Assembly: GCA_963742955.1 (NCBI GenBank)
Contig: CAVUOA010000008.1
Span: forward strand, 124,001-188,000
DNA: 64,000 bases
From: CAVUOA01 sp963742955
Lineage (GTDB): Bacteria; Bacteroidota; Ignavibacteria; Tepidaquicellales; OLB5
Reading direction: 5' to 3'
Positions 8,422 to 16,847 of this stretch are shown here, in pieces. The translations under genes were made by a program, and so were the position numbers. Under the pieces are notes generated by a model that was not told the origin of the DNA, did no database searches, and worked only from the letters and a program-made list of their open reading frames with translations. Positions within the stretch are counted from its first letter, which is position 1; every line of letters starts with the position of its first letter.

Positions 8422-11001
8422 TTGAACATACCAGCGAAATTTGGAATATTTATTTTTGCTTTATTTTTGCTAATCTCTGCATCAGGATTATCTTCTCAGC
8501 CGAAAATACTTCAACGGAATTCACCGGAAATACCTGATACCTACGCCAAAAACATCCAAAATGAGCACAGGAAAATCATAAACTTAAACGGTGAATGGAA
8601 TTTCTCAGCGCCTGAAGAATATATTAACTCCAAAATACAGGTGCCATTCTCGTATGATTTTAAGGGCAAAGCGGTTTGTTCAAGAACTTTTAATACAAAC
8701 ACCGAAAATCCGGATAACTGGAATTATGTGATTTGCTGTGACGGAATAAACTACTCCAGCGAAATTACTATTAACGGAAGATTTATAGATAAGCATGAAG
8801 GAGGATTTATGCCGTTTTCATCCGTTATTCAGGACGGAATAATTAAGGAAAACGGAAATACAATTGAGATAAAGATCGATAACACATTAGATTATACAAA
8901 AACGTTACCCTTGAAAAACACGGTTAACTATCCAAAAAACTATGGGGGCATCTACCGTGATATTTACATTCTTGCTGTTCCTAAGGTATTTATAAGAAGA
9001 ATTAACCTCAACTCTGAAATTGATATTAACTTCAATGCGGATATTTCTAATAAAATCACATTAACTTCCACAGATATTTCAAACCTGCCGGGGGTTCTTG
9101 AGGGGAAAAAATTCTCTGTTAAAACAGAGATTATAGATACTTCAGGTGAAGTAAAAGCATCAAGCTCAGAAAATGATTTTTCTATATCTTCAAATTCTAC
9201 AATCGAACTTGAAACAAAGTTTACGTTTTCCGACCCCCGTTTCTGGTCACCTGACGACCCGCATCTTTATACCGCGCGTGTTACTGTTTACTTAGGAGGC
9301 GAAGCAATTGATGTTTACAAATGCGATTTTGGAGTTTATGAGCTTGCCGTAAAATCCAATTCAATTGTTTTCAACAGGGTGGGTATTACACTCAAAGGGG
9401 TTAATTATATTGAAGAATTTCCGGGAAGCGGAATGAGCGGTTCTTACAATGAAGTTGAATATGATGTAAAGAACCTGAAAACTTTAGGATGCAATGTAAT
9501 CAAAGTTTATGGCAGAGCTGCCAGTCCTTACCTGATTCACCTTTGCAACCGCTACGGAATTTTAATTTTCGAAGAGCTGCCGGTGTATAACGTGCCTGCC
9601 GGAATTCTTGATGCTGAAAATTTTAACGCGCTTGCCGAAAACCAGCTTAGCGAAATGATTCTTTCTCACAAGAATAATCCTTCAATTGCAGCATACGGCC
9701 TCGGTAATGATTTTGACGTATCAAATCAAGCAGCTAAAAACTATGTCAGTAATTTATTTGCTCTGGGCAAGAAGCTCGATAAAAGATTTATTTACTATTC
9801 AACTCGCAGCTACGAACAGGATATATGCAGAGATTTAGTTGACCTTGTAGGAATAAATATTTATGACAGGGATTTAAAATTTGTTAAAGAATTATCCTCA
9901 GATATAAGACTGAAGCGGAACAGGCTTTTTATCGCTTCTTATGGTAAAGTAGTAAATCCTACGGATTTTTCCGGCTACAGTGACCCGAACTCGGTTGAGG
10001 CGCAGTCAAAATACATTGTAGATTTTCAGAAAATTATTAAGAACTCATCCTTAGCAGGAAGCTTCTTCCTTTCTTATGCTGACTGGAATTCCGATTTCCC
10101 AAATATAAAATCGTTTGACCCCGGTAACCAGTATTTAAGAACAACCGGTTTATATACTGTTAACAGAGACCAGCGTTCACCTGCTCCAATACTTAAGAAA
10201 GAATTTTTTGAGGAAGATATCCCTAACCTGAATATAGGTACTTATACCAGAGAAGCTCCTATTGTATTTGTTCTTATAGGACTTTTCACTTTTATACTTT
10301 TTATATACCTCGCAAACAGCGTCCGGCGTTTCAGAGAAAATGTATGGAGAGCTTTATTCAGACCGTTCATATTCTACACCGATGTAAGAGAACAAAGCCT
10401 GATACCCGGTTTCCAAAACTTTTTGCTTGCTTTCATTTTATCGGCTGGCAACGCTCTTTTCTTTGCAAACCTTTTCTACTTTTGGAGAGATTCACAGCTG
10501 TTCGATATTATGTTTTCTTTGGTGGTGTCATCTGATAAAATTAAAGTTTACACAGATGAGATGATAATGAGTCCCTTTAAGCTGACAATAATTCTGACAG
10601 TCTTGATTTTCATTAAAATATTTTTTGTTTCATTCATAATATGGCTGTTCTCACTTGCAACAAAATTCAGAGTAGGCTTTAATAATATTTACACTGTGAC
10701 CGTTTGGGGCTTTTTGCCAACTATAGCGCTTCTGATAATTGGAACATTCTATATCAGAATTCTATATGAGAATCCTGATTTTGCTGTTATAGGAATTGCA
10801 ATCGCGGTAACTTTATACCTGATTTCTATATACAGAATTTTAAAAGGTACTTATATTATTTTCGATACCTTTTTCCTAAAGGCATACGCTTATGGAATTG
10901 TTGTGATACTCATATTATTCGGCGGGTCATGGTGGTATTTAAATTCCGCCAGGCATATTGCAGATTATTTTAATCTTGTAATGCTGTTTCTAAAAGGCTG
11001 A
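8422..11001 (+). CDS. GH2-like protein with six membrane segments; probable pseudoenzyme
   Basis: An 859-aa protein with a signal peptide (about residues 5-25), an N-terminal GH2 sugar-binding domain (NLNGEWNF at 54-61 onward), an Ig-like domain (about 190-310) and a TIM-barrel-like domain (about 315-590). The C-terminal part (about 612-850) has roughly six transmembrane helices, reminiscent of Yip1-type membrane domains. In GH2 enzymes the acid/base Glu sits in a GNE motif; here it reads GLGND (Asp430). The nucleophile Glu precedes Tyr in SEYG-like motifs; here it reads IASYG (Ser506). Both acids are thus replaced, so glycosidase activity is unlikely and a glycan-sensing or scaffolding role is inferred. 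Translation starts at TTG 8422; no other frame start fits the signal peptide better. It precedes smc by 75 bp with no terminator seen. Confidence 0.8.
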   Translation: MNIPAKFGIFIFALFLLISASGLSSQPKILQRNSPEIPDTYAKNIQNEHRKIINLNGEWNFSAPEEYINSKIQVPFSYDFKGKAVCSRTFNTNTENPDNWNYVICCDGINYSSEITINGRFIDKHEGGFMPFSSVIQDGIIKENGNTIEIKIDNTLDYTKTLPLKNTVNYPKNYGGIYRDIYILAVPKVFIRRINLNSEIDINFNADISNKITLTSTDISNLPGVLEGKKFSVKTEIIDTSGEVKASSSENDFSISSNSTIELETKFTFSDPRFWSPDDPHLYTARVTVYLGGEAIDVYKCDFGVYELAVKSNSIVFNRVGITLKGVNYIEEFPGSGMSGSYNEVEYDVKNLKTLGCNVIKVYGRAASPYLIHLCNRYGILIFEELPVYNVPAGILDAENFNALAENQLSEMILSHKNNPSIAAYGLGNDFDVSNQAAKNYVSNLFALGKKLDKRFIYYSTRSYEQDICRDLVDLVGINIYDRDLKFVKELSSDIRLKRNRLFIASYGKVVNPTDFSGYSDPNSVEAQSKYIVDFQKIIKNSSLAGSFFLSYADWNSDFPNIKSFDPGNQYLRTTGLYTVNRDQRSPAPILKKEFFEEDIPNLNIGTYTREAPIVFVLIGLFTFILFIYLANSVRRFRENVWRALFRPFIFYTDVREQSLIPGFQNFLLAFILSAGNALFFANLFYFWRDSQLFDIMFSLVVSSDKIKVYTDEMIMSPFKLTIILTVLIFIKIFFVSFIIWLFSLATKFRVGFNNIYTVTVWGFLPTIALLIIGTFYIRILYENPDFAVIGIAIAVTLYLISIYRILKGTYIIFDTFFLKAYAYGIVVILILFGGSWWYLNSARHIADYFNLVMLFLKG

Positions 11002-11076
11002 TTTTTCAATAAAAAATTTGCACCAAAGCTTCAAATTGAGTAAATTCGTGTATATTTTAAATAATAGGTTCTCTGC

Positions 11077-14000
11077 TTGTATCTAAATAAGCTCGAAATA
11101 ATTGGTTTCAAGTCATTTGCCGATAAAGTTGGGGTCGATTTTGACAGCGGCATAACGGCAATTGTAGGTCCTAACGGGTGCGGGAAGACCAATATAGTTG
11201 ACGCAGTCCGGTGGGTTATCGGTGAGCAAAAAGCCAGTGTTCTCAGAAGCTCAACAATGGAGAACGTTATATTCAACGGTACAAAAAACCGCAAAGCCCT
11301 GGGATATGCACAGGTTTCACTTACCATCGAAAATACGAAAGGAATCCTTCCTTCGGAATATTCAGAAATAACAATTACAAGAAGATGTTTCCGTGACGGA
11401 CAGAGCAATTACCTGCTCAACGGCACGCTGTGCCGTTTGAAAGATATTACTTCCCTGTTTATGGATACAGGAATGGGCGCCGATGCTTATTCGGTAATCG
11501 AGCTTAAGATGGTAAATGACATACTTTCTCACCGAACCCAGGATAGAAGAAAGCTATTTGAGGAAGCTGCAGGTATTACTAAATACAAAGAACGAAGACG
11601 CGAAGCGCTTTACAAGCTTGAACTTGCTAAGGAAAACCTCAACGAGGCAAACATTGAAATAAGAAACAGGCAAAGAACCGTAAATGCTTATGAGCGGATA
11701 GCGCAGAAACAGCAGGAAGCAAAGGAAATCAGCGGGAAGCTGAAAGTGCTTGAAATTGAATATCACCAGCGCTGCCTGTCGAAATTGATTGATGAAACAA
11801 GCCAGGTTGAAGAAGCGCTGAAGTCAAAAGAAGTTGAAAGAGAACAGCTTCAAAAAGAGCTGAGTGAAAACGAATCGATAATTGATAAATATAAAGATGA
11901 GCTTAACAAAACCGAAAACCGCCTTAGCGAATCGCGGGAACGTCTCAACAGTATCAATAGCAGGATTAACGAAATCCAGACCACTATTTCAATTTCAGAG
12001 CAGAGAATACGATTTCTGCAGGAAAATATTGAACGCAATTCAAGAGAAAAAGTTGAAATTGAAAGCCAGATAGATAAGTTCGAAAATTCCATTAGGGAAA
12101 CAGAAGAAAAGATTTCGGTTCTTAAAGATACTATTCTGCTGCTGGAACAATCACGCCATGACAAGAAACTGTCTCTTGATGAAACAGAATCAAAAGTTAA
12201 ATCAAGCAAAGATGAACTTAAGGACCTCTCATCGAAACACAATATTATTTCAAAAACGCTGACTGAAAAAAGGAGCGAGTATGAAATAATAAAAAACAAG
12301 CTTGAGGACCAGATTGAACGCGCTCATAAGCTCAACGGAGACAGCATTTCAAATATAAATACGGCATCTGAGCTGGACAGGGAAATTGAAATTCTGGATT
12401 CACAGATTTCGGATTGTAAAGATAAACTCGGCAAACTAAATGACGAATACAACGGTCTTAAAAAGAGTAAAGATAATTATTCGGAAGAAATTTCACGCCT
12501 TGAGCTTGAGATACTGAACAAAACTCACCAATCTGAAAAAATTTCCGAAAAAATAAAATTCCAGATAGAACTGCTGGAAAACTACAGCGATTATTCCGAA
12601 GGTATTAAATACCTTGTTAAAGACAGGCAGGAAAAATCGGTTAATGTTGTAATTGATAAACTTGAAGTGGATGAAAAATTCAGGGTTGCCATAGAAACTG
12701 CACTGGGTGAAATATCCAATTACCTGATTGTAGATAACGAAGAATCTGCGCAGAAGTTTGTGAATATCCTTAATGAAAACGACAAGGGAAAAATTACTTT
12801 TATACTGAAAGACAACCTTTATAAGTTTACACTTAATATATTTCAGGAAGAATTCCCTGAAATCATGCGTCATGAAGGTGTTTACGGCTGGGCTGACAGG
12901 TTTATTAAATGCCCTGATGATTACTTCCTGCTCTACAAATACCTCCTTGACGAATATGTTATTGTAGAAAATATCGATACAGCAAAAAAACTTGCAAAGG
13001 ACAATTTCATCAAATTTATTACGCTTGACGGAGATATTGTAACAAACAGCTTTCTGAGAGCCGGCAGCAGAACAAATGTTGAAACACTTAAAATCGGACG
13101 TGAAAAACTGATTTCCGACTTAAGAACACAGGTTGAAAAAATGCAAATCCTGATCGATAAGGATAAATCGGATTTAGCGGAGCTGCAAAAGATGCATTCA
13201 GATACTGATACTGATAAGATTGCCACTGAAATAGAAAGCATTGGTAAGAACTTAAGAGATTATGAAAATAAGCTGACCGGGCTGAACTACAAAAAAGCCC
13301 AGATAAACATCGTTTCAAAAGATAATAATACCGAAAGTGAACGTCTCTCAAAATCCAATAAAGAGCTTTCCGAAAAAATGGACGGGCTGATAAATGAAAT
13401 AGAGGAAGCAGAAAATGTTAAATACCAGAGAGAAAAGGAACTGGAGCATTTTACTACTGAGCTTGAAAACCTTGCCGATGAGCTGACAACCAAAAGAGAA
13501 GAATTCAACAGCTTTAATATTGAAGCAACAAAAGTTCAGGGTGAGCTTAACAGCCTGCAAAACGAGCTTGTAATGATGAATGAGAGCATACTTTCACGGC
13601 AGAAGACAATTAAACACAGAATTGAGGAATCCGAAAAGAACCAGAGCGAAATAGAACGGCTTAAATCAGAACTTGGCAGTGCTGAAACCGGTTTGAATCA
13701 GAAACTTGCTTTGCTTGAATCCGAGAAAACAGAAATTGTTTCCGATTATGAACTAGTGCGAAAAGAATATGAGATTAAGAAAGAAATTGTTGACCGTGTA
13801 GAAAATCAGCAAAAACAGTTAAGAACCGGGAGAGATGAAACAATAAATTTCATTCACACACGCGAGATGAAGCTGACAAAAGACAGGATAGAAATAAGAG
13901 AACATAAAGACAGGATTAAGGAAGAATATAACGAAGAAATTGAATACAAACAGTATGAAGACAGCCAGCTTTATGACTACAGCAGGGCAAAAGGTGAAGT

Positions 14001-14655
14001 TGACAGGCTGAGATACCGCATAAAACAACTCGGCGGTACCGGACAAATGGAACTCGGGATATATGAGCAGGAAAAACAGGAACTCGAAAAACTTATTGAA
14101 GAAAAAAATGACCTCATAAAAGCTGAAGAAGATTTAATAAATCTTATTGAACAAATTAACAAAACGGCGCAGGAGACATTCGCCGGAATCTTTGAAAGAA
14201 TAAGAGCTAACTTCCAGGGTATTTTCAGAGAACTGTTTATGGAAGGTGATGAAGCTGACCTAAAAATGGTTGTGGACCCCGAAAACCCTGACCCGCTTGA
14301 TGCTAAAATTGATATTATTGCAAAACCACGAGGAAAACGCCCACAGTTAATAGACCTGCTCTCTGGAGGTGAAAAAACATTGACCGCCATCGCTCTGTTG
14401 TTTGCAATATACCAGGTTAAGCCTTCACCTTTCTGCATACTTGATGAGGTTGATGCTCCGCTTGATGATGCAAATATTGACAGATTCATCAAAATAATTA
14501 GGAAATTCTCTGTCGATACGCAGTTCATAATTGTTACACATAACAAAAGAACCATGGAAGCAGCCGATTCGATGTATGGAGTAACTATGGCCGAAGAAGG
14601 GATTTCGACTATTGTTAATGTTAGATTCAGGGATATAGAAGCTGCTGCCAGCTAA
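11077..14655 (+). CDS. smc: Chromosome segregation ATPase SMC
   Basis: Structural maintenance of chromosomes protein of 1192 aa, the ATPase core of bacterial condensin that organises and segregates the nucleoid with ScpA/ScpB. The N-terminal head contains Walker A (GPNGCGKTN, residues 31-39). Two long coiled coils flank a hinge at roughly 520-660. The C-terminal head has the ABC signature LSGGEKTLTA near 1095 and Walker B FCILDEVDAPLDD near 1119. Length and order are standard. The start is TTG at 11077, giving MYLNKLEIIGFKSFA, the canonical N-terminus. scpA and scpB are not in the window. Confidence 0.97.
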   Translation: MYLNKLEIIGFKSFADKVGVDFDSGITAIVGPNGCGKTNIVDAVRWVIGEQKASVLRSSTMENVIFNGTKNRKALGYAQVSLTIENTKGILPSEYSEITITRRCFRDGQSNYLLNGTLCRLKDITSLFMDTGMGADAYSVIELKMVNDILSHRTQDRRKLFEEAAGITKYKERRREALYKLELAKENLNEANIEIRNRQRTVNAYERIAQKQQEAKEISGKLKVLEIEYHQRCLSKLIDETSQVEEALKSKEVEREQLQKELSENESIIDKYKDELNKTENRLSESRERLNSINSRINEIQTTISISEQRIRFLQENIERNSREKVEIESQIDKFENSIRETEEKISVLKDTILLLEQSRHDKKLSLDETESKVKSSKDELKDLSSKHNIISKTLTEKRSEYEIIKNKLEDQIERAHKLNGDSISNINTASELDREIEILDSQISDCKDKLGKLNDEYNGLKKSKDNYSEEISRLELEILNKTHQSEKISEKIKFQIELLENYSDYSEGIKYLVKDRQEKSVNVVIDKLEVDEKFRVAIETALGEISNYLIVDNEESAQKFVNILNENDKGKITFILKDNLYKFTLNIFQEEFPEIMRHEGVYGWADRFIKCPDDYFLLYKYLLDEYVIVENIDTAKKLAKDNFIKFITLDGDIVTNSFLRAGSRTNVETLKIGREKLISDLRTQVEKMQILIDKDKSDLAELQKMHSDTDTDKIATEIESIGKNLRDYENKLTGLNYKKAQINIVSKDNNTESERLSKSNKELSEKMDGLINEIEEAENVKYQREKELEHFTTELENLADELTTKREEFNSFNIEATKVQGELNSLQNELVMMNESILSRQKTIKHRIEESEKNQSEIERLKSELGSAETGLNQKLALLESEKTEIVSDYELVRKEYEIKKEIVDRVENQQKQLRTGRDETINFIHTREMKLTKDRIEIREHKDRIKEEYNEEIEYKQYEDSQLYDYSRAKGEVDRLRYRIKQLGGTGQMELGIYEQEKQELEKLIEEKNDLIKAEEDLINLIEQINKTAQETFAGIFERIRANFQGIFRELFMEGDEADLKMVVDPENPDPLDAKIDIIAKPRGKRPQLIDLLSGGEKTLTAIALLFAIYQVKPSPFCILDEVDAPLDDANIDRFIKIIRKFSVDTQFIIVTHNKRTMEAADSMYGVTMAEEGISTIVNVRFRDIEAAAS

Positions 14656-14745
14656 GGTTATTTATTCTCATTTTCACCGCCCTATAAAATTGAACTCACT
14701 GTATTCAATCATATAAATTAACGAATCATTAAAAATTTCATTAAA

Positions 14746-15792
14746 ATGAAAGACTCACAAAAACAATTTCTGGTAAAGTTACTCAACGAGCCCTCGCCCT
14801 CCGGTTATGAAGAACCTGTACAAAAAATCTGGAATGCTGAAGTATCTAAATTCTGCAAAGATATTACAAAAGACCCGCATGGCAACCTTACTGCAGCTCT
14901 GAATCCCGGCAATGATAAATCAATTCTTATAGTCGGGCATTCTGATGAAATCGGCTTAATAGTAAACTACATTAATGACGAAGGATTCATTTACGTACGC
15001 AGTGTTGGCGGTGTGGAGGCAGGGATACTTGCATCGCACAGAGTTCGCATATTAACCCAAAAAGGGATAATACCCGGTGTAGTAGGTAAGACATCGGTTC
15101 ATCTGCAGGCAGAAGATGATAAAAAAACACTAAAGCTTCATGATATCTATATTGATATTGGCGCTAAAAACAGGAAAGATGCTGAGAAGTATGTTGCACC
15201 CGGCGACCCGGTAATATTCGGCGAGGATTTTACGCAGTTAATAGATGACCGCGCCACTGCCAGGTGCTGGGATAATCGAGTCGGAATTTACGTTGTAGCC
15301 GAAGTATTGAGGAATCTTTCAGGGGTAAAATCACTCAAGAAAACTGTTTACGGTGTATCGTCTGTACAGGAGGAAACAGGTGTATGGGGTGCAGGGAGAA
15401 TCGGCTATTCACTTAAACCCACACTCGCAATTGCGATTGACGTGATGCCATCATCAGACAGCCCGGGAGTATTGAAAGAAAAGCACGGTGACACAAAAGT
15501 CGGAAATGGACCTGTTATAACCCGCGGTGTAAGAACAAATAATTCTGTTTCATCAAACCTGATTAATACAGCAGTTAAGAAAAAAATCCCTTACCAGATT
15601 GAAGTCGATTCCGGACATACTTTCACAGATGCCGACCCGATTTCACAGGTTAGAGGCGGAATACCAATCGGGGTTGTTTCACTTGCTACAAGATACCTGC
15701 ATTCTGCTGTTGAAGTGCTTAGCTTAACGGATATTGACAAAACGATTGAACTTCTGACGCAATTTATTATTCAGGATAAATTCGGTTATTAA
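14746..15792 (+). CDS. M42 family metallopeptidase (glutamyl aminopeptidase/endoglucanase M-like)
   Basis: Cytosolic dinuclear zinc aminopeptidase of 348 aa. Family signatures in order are PSPSGYEE near the N-terminus, the first metal ligand region GHSDEIG (His65, Asp67), DDRATARCWDNRVG with the bridging Asp, SVQEETGVWGA with the catalytic and ligand Glu pair, AIDVMPS with an Asp ligand, and the C-terminal YLHSAVE His ligand. Members form tetrahedral shells that trim peptides; the exact side-chain preference cannot be read here. It sits 90 bp downstream of smc in its own unit, followed by a perfect hairpin. Confidence 0.92.
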   Translation: MKDSQKQFLVKLLNEPSPSGYEEPVQKIWNAEVSKFCKDITKDPHGNLTAALNPGNDKSILIVGHSDEIGLIVNYINDEGFIYVRSVGGVEAGILASHRVRILTQKGIIPGVVGKTSVHLQAEDDKKTLKLHDIYIDIGAKNRKDAEKYVAPGDPVIFGEDFTQLIDDRATARCWDNRVGIYVVAEVLRNLSGVKSLKKTVYGVSSVQEETGVWGAGRIGYSLKPTLAIAIDVMPSSDSPGVLKEKHGDTKVGNGPVITRGVRTNNSVSSNLINTAVKKKIPYQIEVDSGHTFTDADPISQVRGGIPIGVVSLATRYLHSAVEVLSLTDIDKTIELLTQFIIQDKFGY

Positions 15793-15802
15793 ACTCATTT
15801 TT

Positions 15803-15829
15803 AGTGTCAGGTCCGCAAGACCTGACACT
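15803..15829. terminator. Perfect 11-bp hairpin after the M42 gene
   Basis: AGTGTCAGGTC and its exact reverse complement are separated by CGCAA. There is no T-run directly after it on the plus strand. It may therefore be an interspersed hairpin element acting as a 3' stabiliser rather than a classical terminator. Confidence 0.5.
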
Positions 15830-15920
15830 ACTTTGTACCCGCCTTATTAATCAAAATAAAAGTTGCCTTTTCAATTTTTAAGTGTTATAATTCATTGTAA
15901 AATTTAATTTACTGCAATAA

Positions 15921-16490
15921 TTGAAAATATTTCATTTCAAGAATATTATTTATTTTATTTTACCGGCTGTGATAATTATCTCATCCTGTGAAAAGAGACG
16001 GACGCCTATTTCATATGAGCTTCCCAAGGATTTCAGCGGATGGGTTACGGTTAAATTTGAAAAGAAAAATGCGCCCCGTCTGGAAAAAGTTGAAGGCAAA
16101 TACTACATTAAAATTTCAAATGACGGATTTGCTGAAACTTCATCAAAGGTAGAAGACGGCTGGGCTGCTGATGAATATTATTGGATGGATGGCAGTAAAA
16201 AAGAATATCTCACTCAAAATTCAGGCGAAAACACATCCTTTATACATGCCGAGAGATTTAAAACTTTGGGATTCCAGGATTTTGTAAGTTTAGATACACT
16301 CGAGGTCGGGAAAGAAGTTACATTATATGACGGCAGCAAAGTTACTAAACTTGATATTAAGGGTGGTGTAAGATTCGAAAGCGGCCGGTTTCTTCTTTAT
16401 ACATTTTATGTAAGCAAAAAACTTGAAGATATGTGGGATTTCCCGAATAACCACCTTCCTCCAATCTCCAAAGAACACGAAACATGGTAG
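15921..16490 (+). CDS. Putative lipoprotein of unknown function, 189 aa
   Basis: The TTG start at 15921 gives a hydrophobic signal (IIYFILPAVIIISSC) ending in a lipobox-like ISSC, so the mature protein should be lipid-anchored. The rest is hydrophilic and beta-rich, with many Lys, Glu and aromatic residues (for example WVTVKFEKKNAPRLEKVEGK and DEYYWMDGSKKEY). I recognise no family. It is monocistronic, between the M42 peptidase and the small ORF at 16668. Confidence 0.65.
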   Translation: MKIFHFKNIIYFILPAVIIISSCEKRRTPISYELPKDFSGWVTVKFEKKNAPRLEKVEGKYYIKISNDGFAETSSKVEDGWAADEYYWMDGSKKEYLTQNSGENTSFIHAERFKTLGFQDFVSLDTLEVGKEVTLYDGSKVTKLDIKGGVRFESGRFLLYTFYVSKKLEDMWDFPNNHLPPISKEHETW

Positions 16491-16603
16491 ATACTCTGCA
16501 AGATTGTTAAATTAACTCTTTTGTAACCAAAAATGACGAAAAATTGGCTATTTTTTAACAATAATGGTCAATACAGGGTAAGTAATTTTTTAAAACTCCA
16601 AAT

Positions 16604-16630
16604 GCAACCTTTTGAAGTTTAAAGACGTCA
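16604..16630 (+). promoter_or_regulatory. Putative ECF sigma factor promoter
   Basis: GCAACCTTTT (16604-16613) and CGTCATA (16626-16632) place the AAC core exactly 18 nt from the GTC core. This is the spacing of RpoE-type ECF promoters (GGAACTT-N16-GTCTAA). The site is 38 bp upstream of a well-formed small ORF. No ECF sigma gene lies in the window. Confidence 0.45.
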
Positions 16631-16667
16631 TAATAAACAAAGAAGTTAAAAACTATAGGAGTTAAAA

Positions 16668-16775
16668 ATGGTCTACATCAAAACCAAAACACTTGAAATG
16701 ATTTCCTCAATAATGGTAACAGCCTCAATTATTACGCTGATTATATTAAGCTACACTTATTACTTTCATTTTTAA
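16668..16775 (+). CDS. Small single-pass membrane peptide, 35 aa
   Basis: A 36-codon reading frame preceded by AGGAG at 16657-16661, 6 nt before the ATG, the clearest Shine-Dalgarno sequence seen in the window. The peptide begins MVYIKTKTLEM, has one strongly hydrophobic segment (SSIMVTASIITLIILSYTYY) and ends YFHF, so it would span the inner membrane once. The strong RBS, the ECF-type promoter upstream and the lack of any other explanation for the 360-bp gap support it as real. Function unknown; small peptides under envelope-stress sigma control often modulate a membrane protein, but that is speculation. Confidence 0.5.
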   Translation: MVYIKTKTLEMISSIMVTASIITLIILSYTYYFHF

Positions 16776-16847
16776 TCACAGAAAGAAAGATTTTTAGATT
16801 TCCCCTCATTTAATGATTTACCTCCATTAAGTGAAAGCTGTATGCCG

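Noticed and set aside
11031..11408. 125-codon minus-strand frame over the 5' end of smc
   Set aside because: Antisense to the conserved Walker A region; composition is that of a reverse-strand shadow.
13977..14555. 192-codon open frame on the minus strand inside smc
   Set aside because: Ser-rich shadow of the smc coding strand with no family resemblance; the plus-strand frame is unmistakably SMC.
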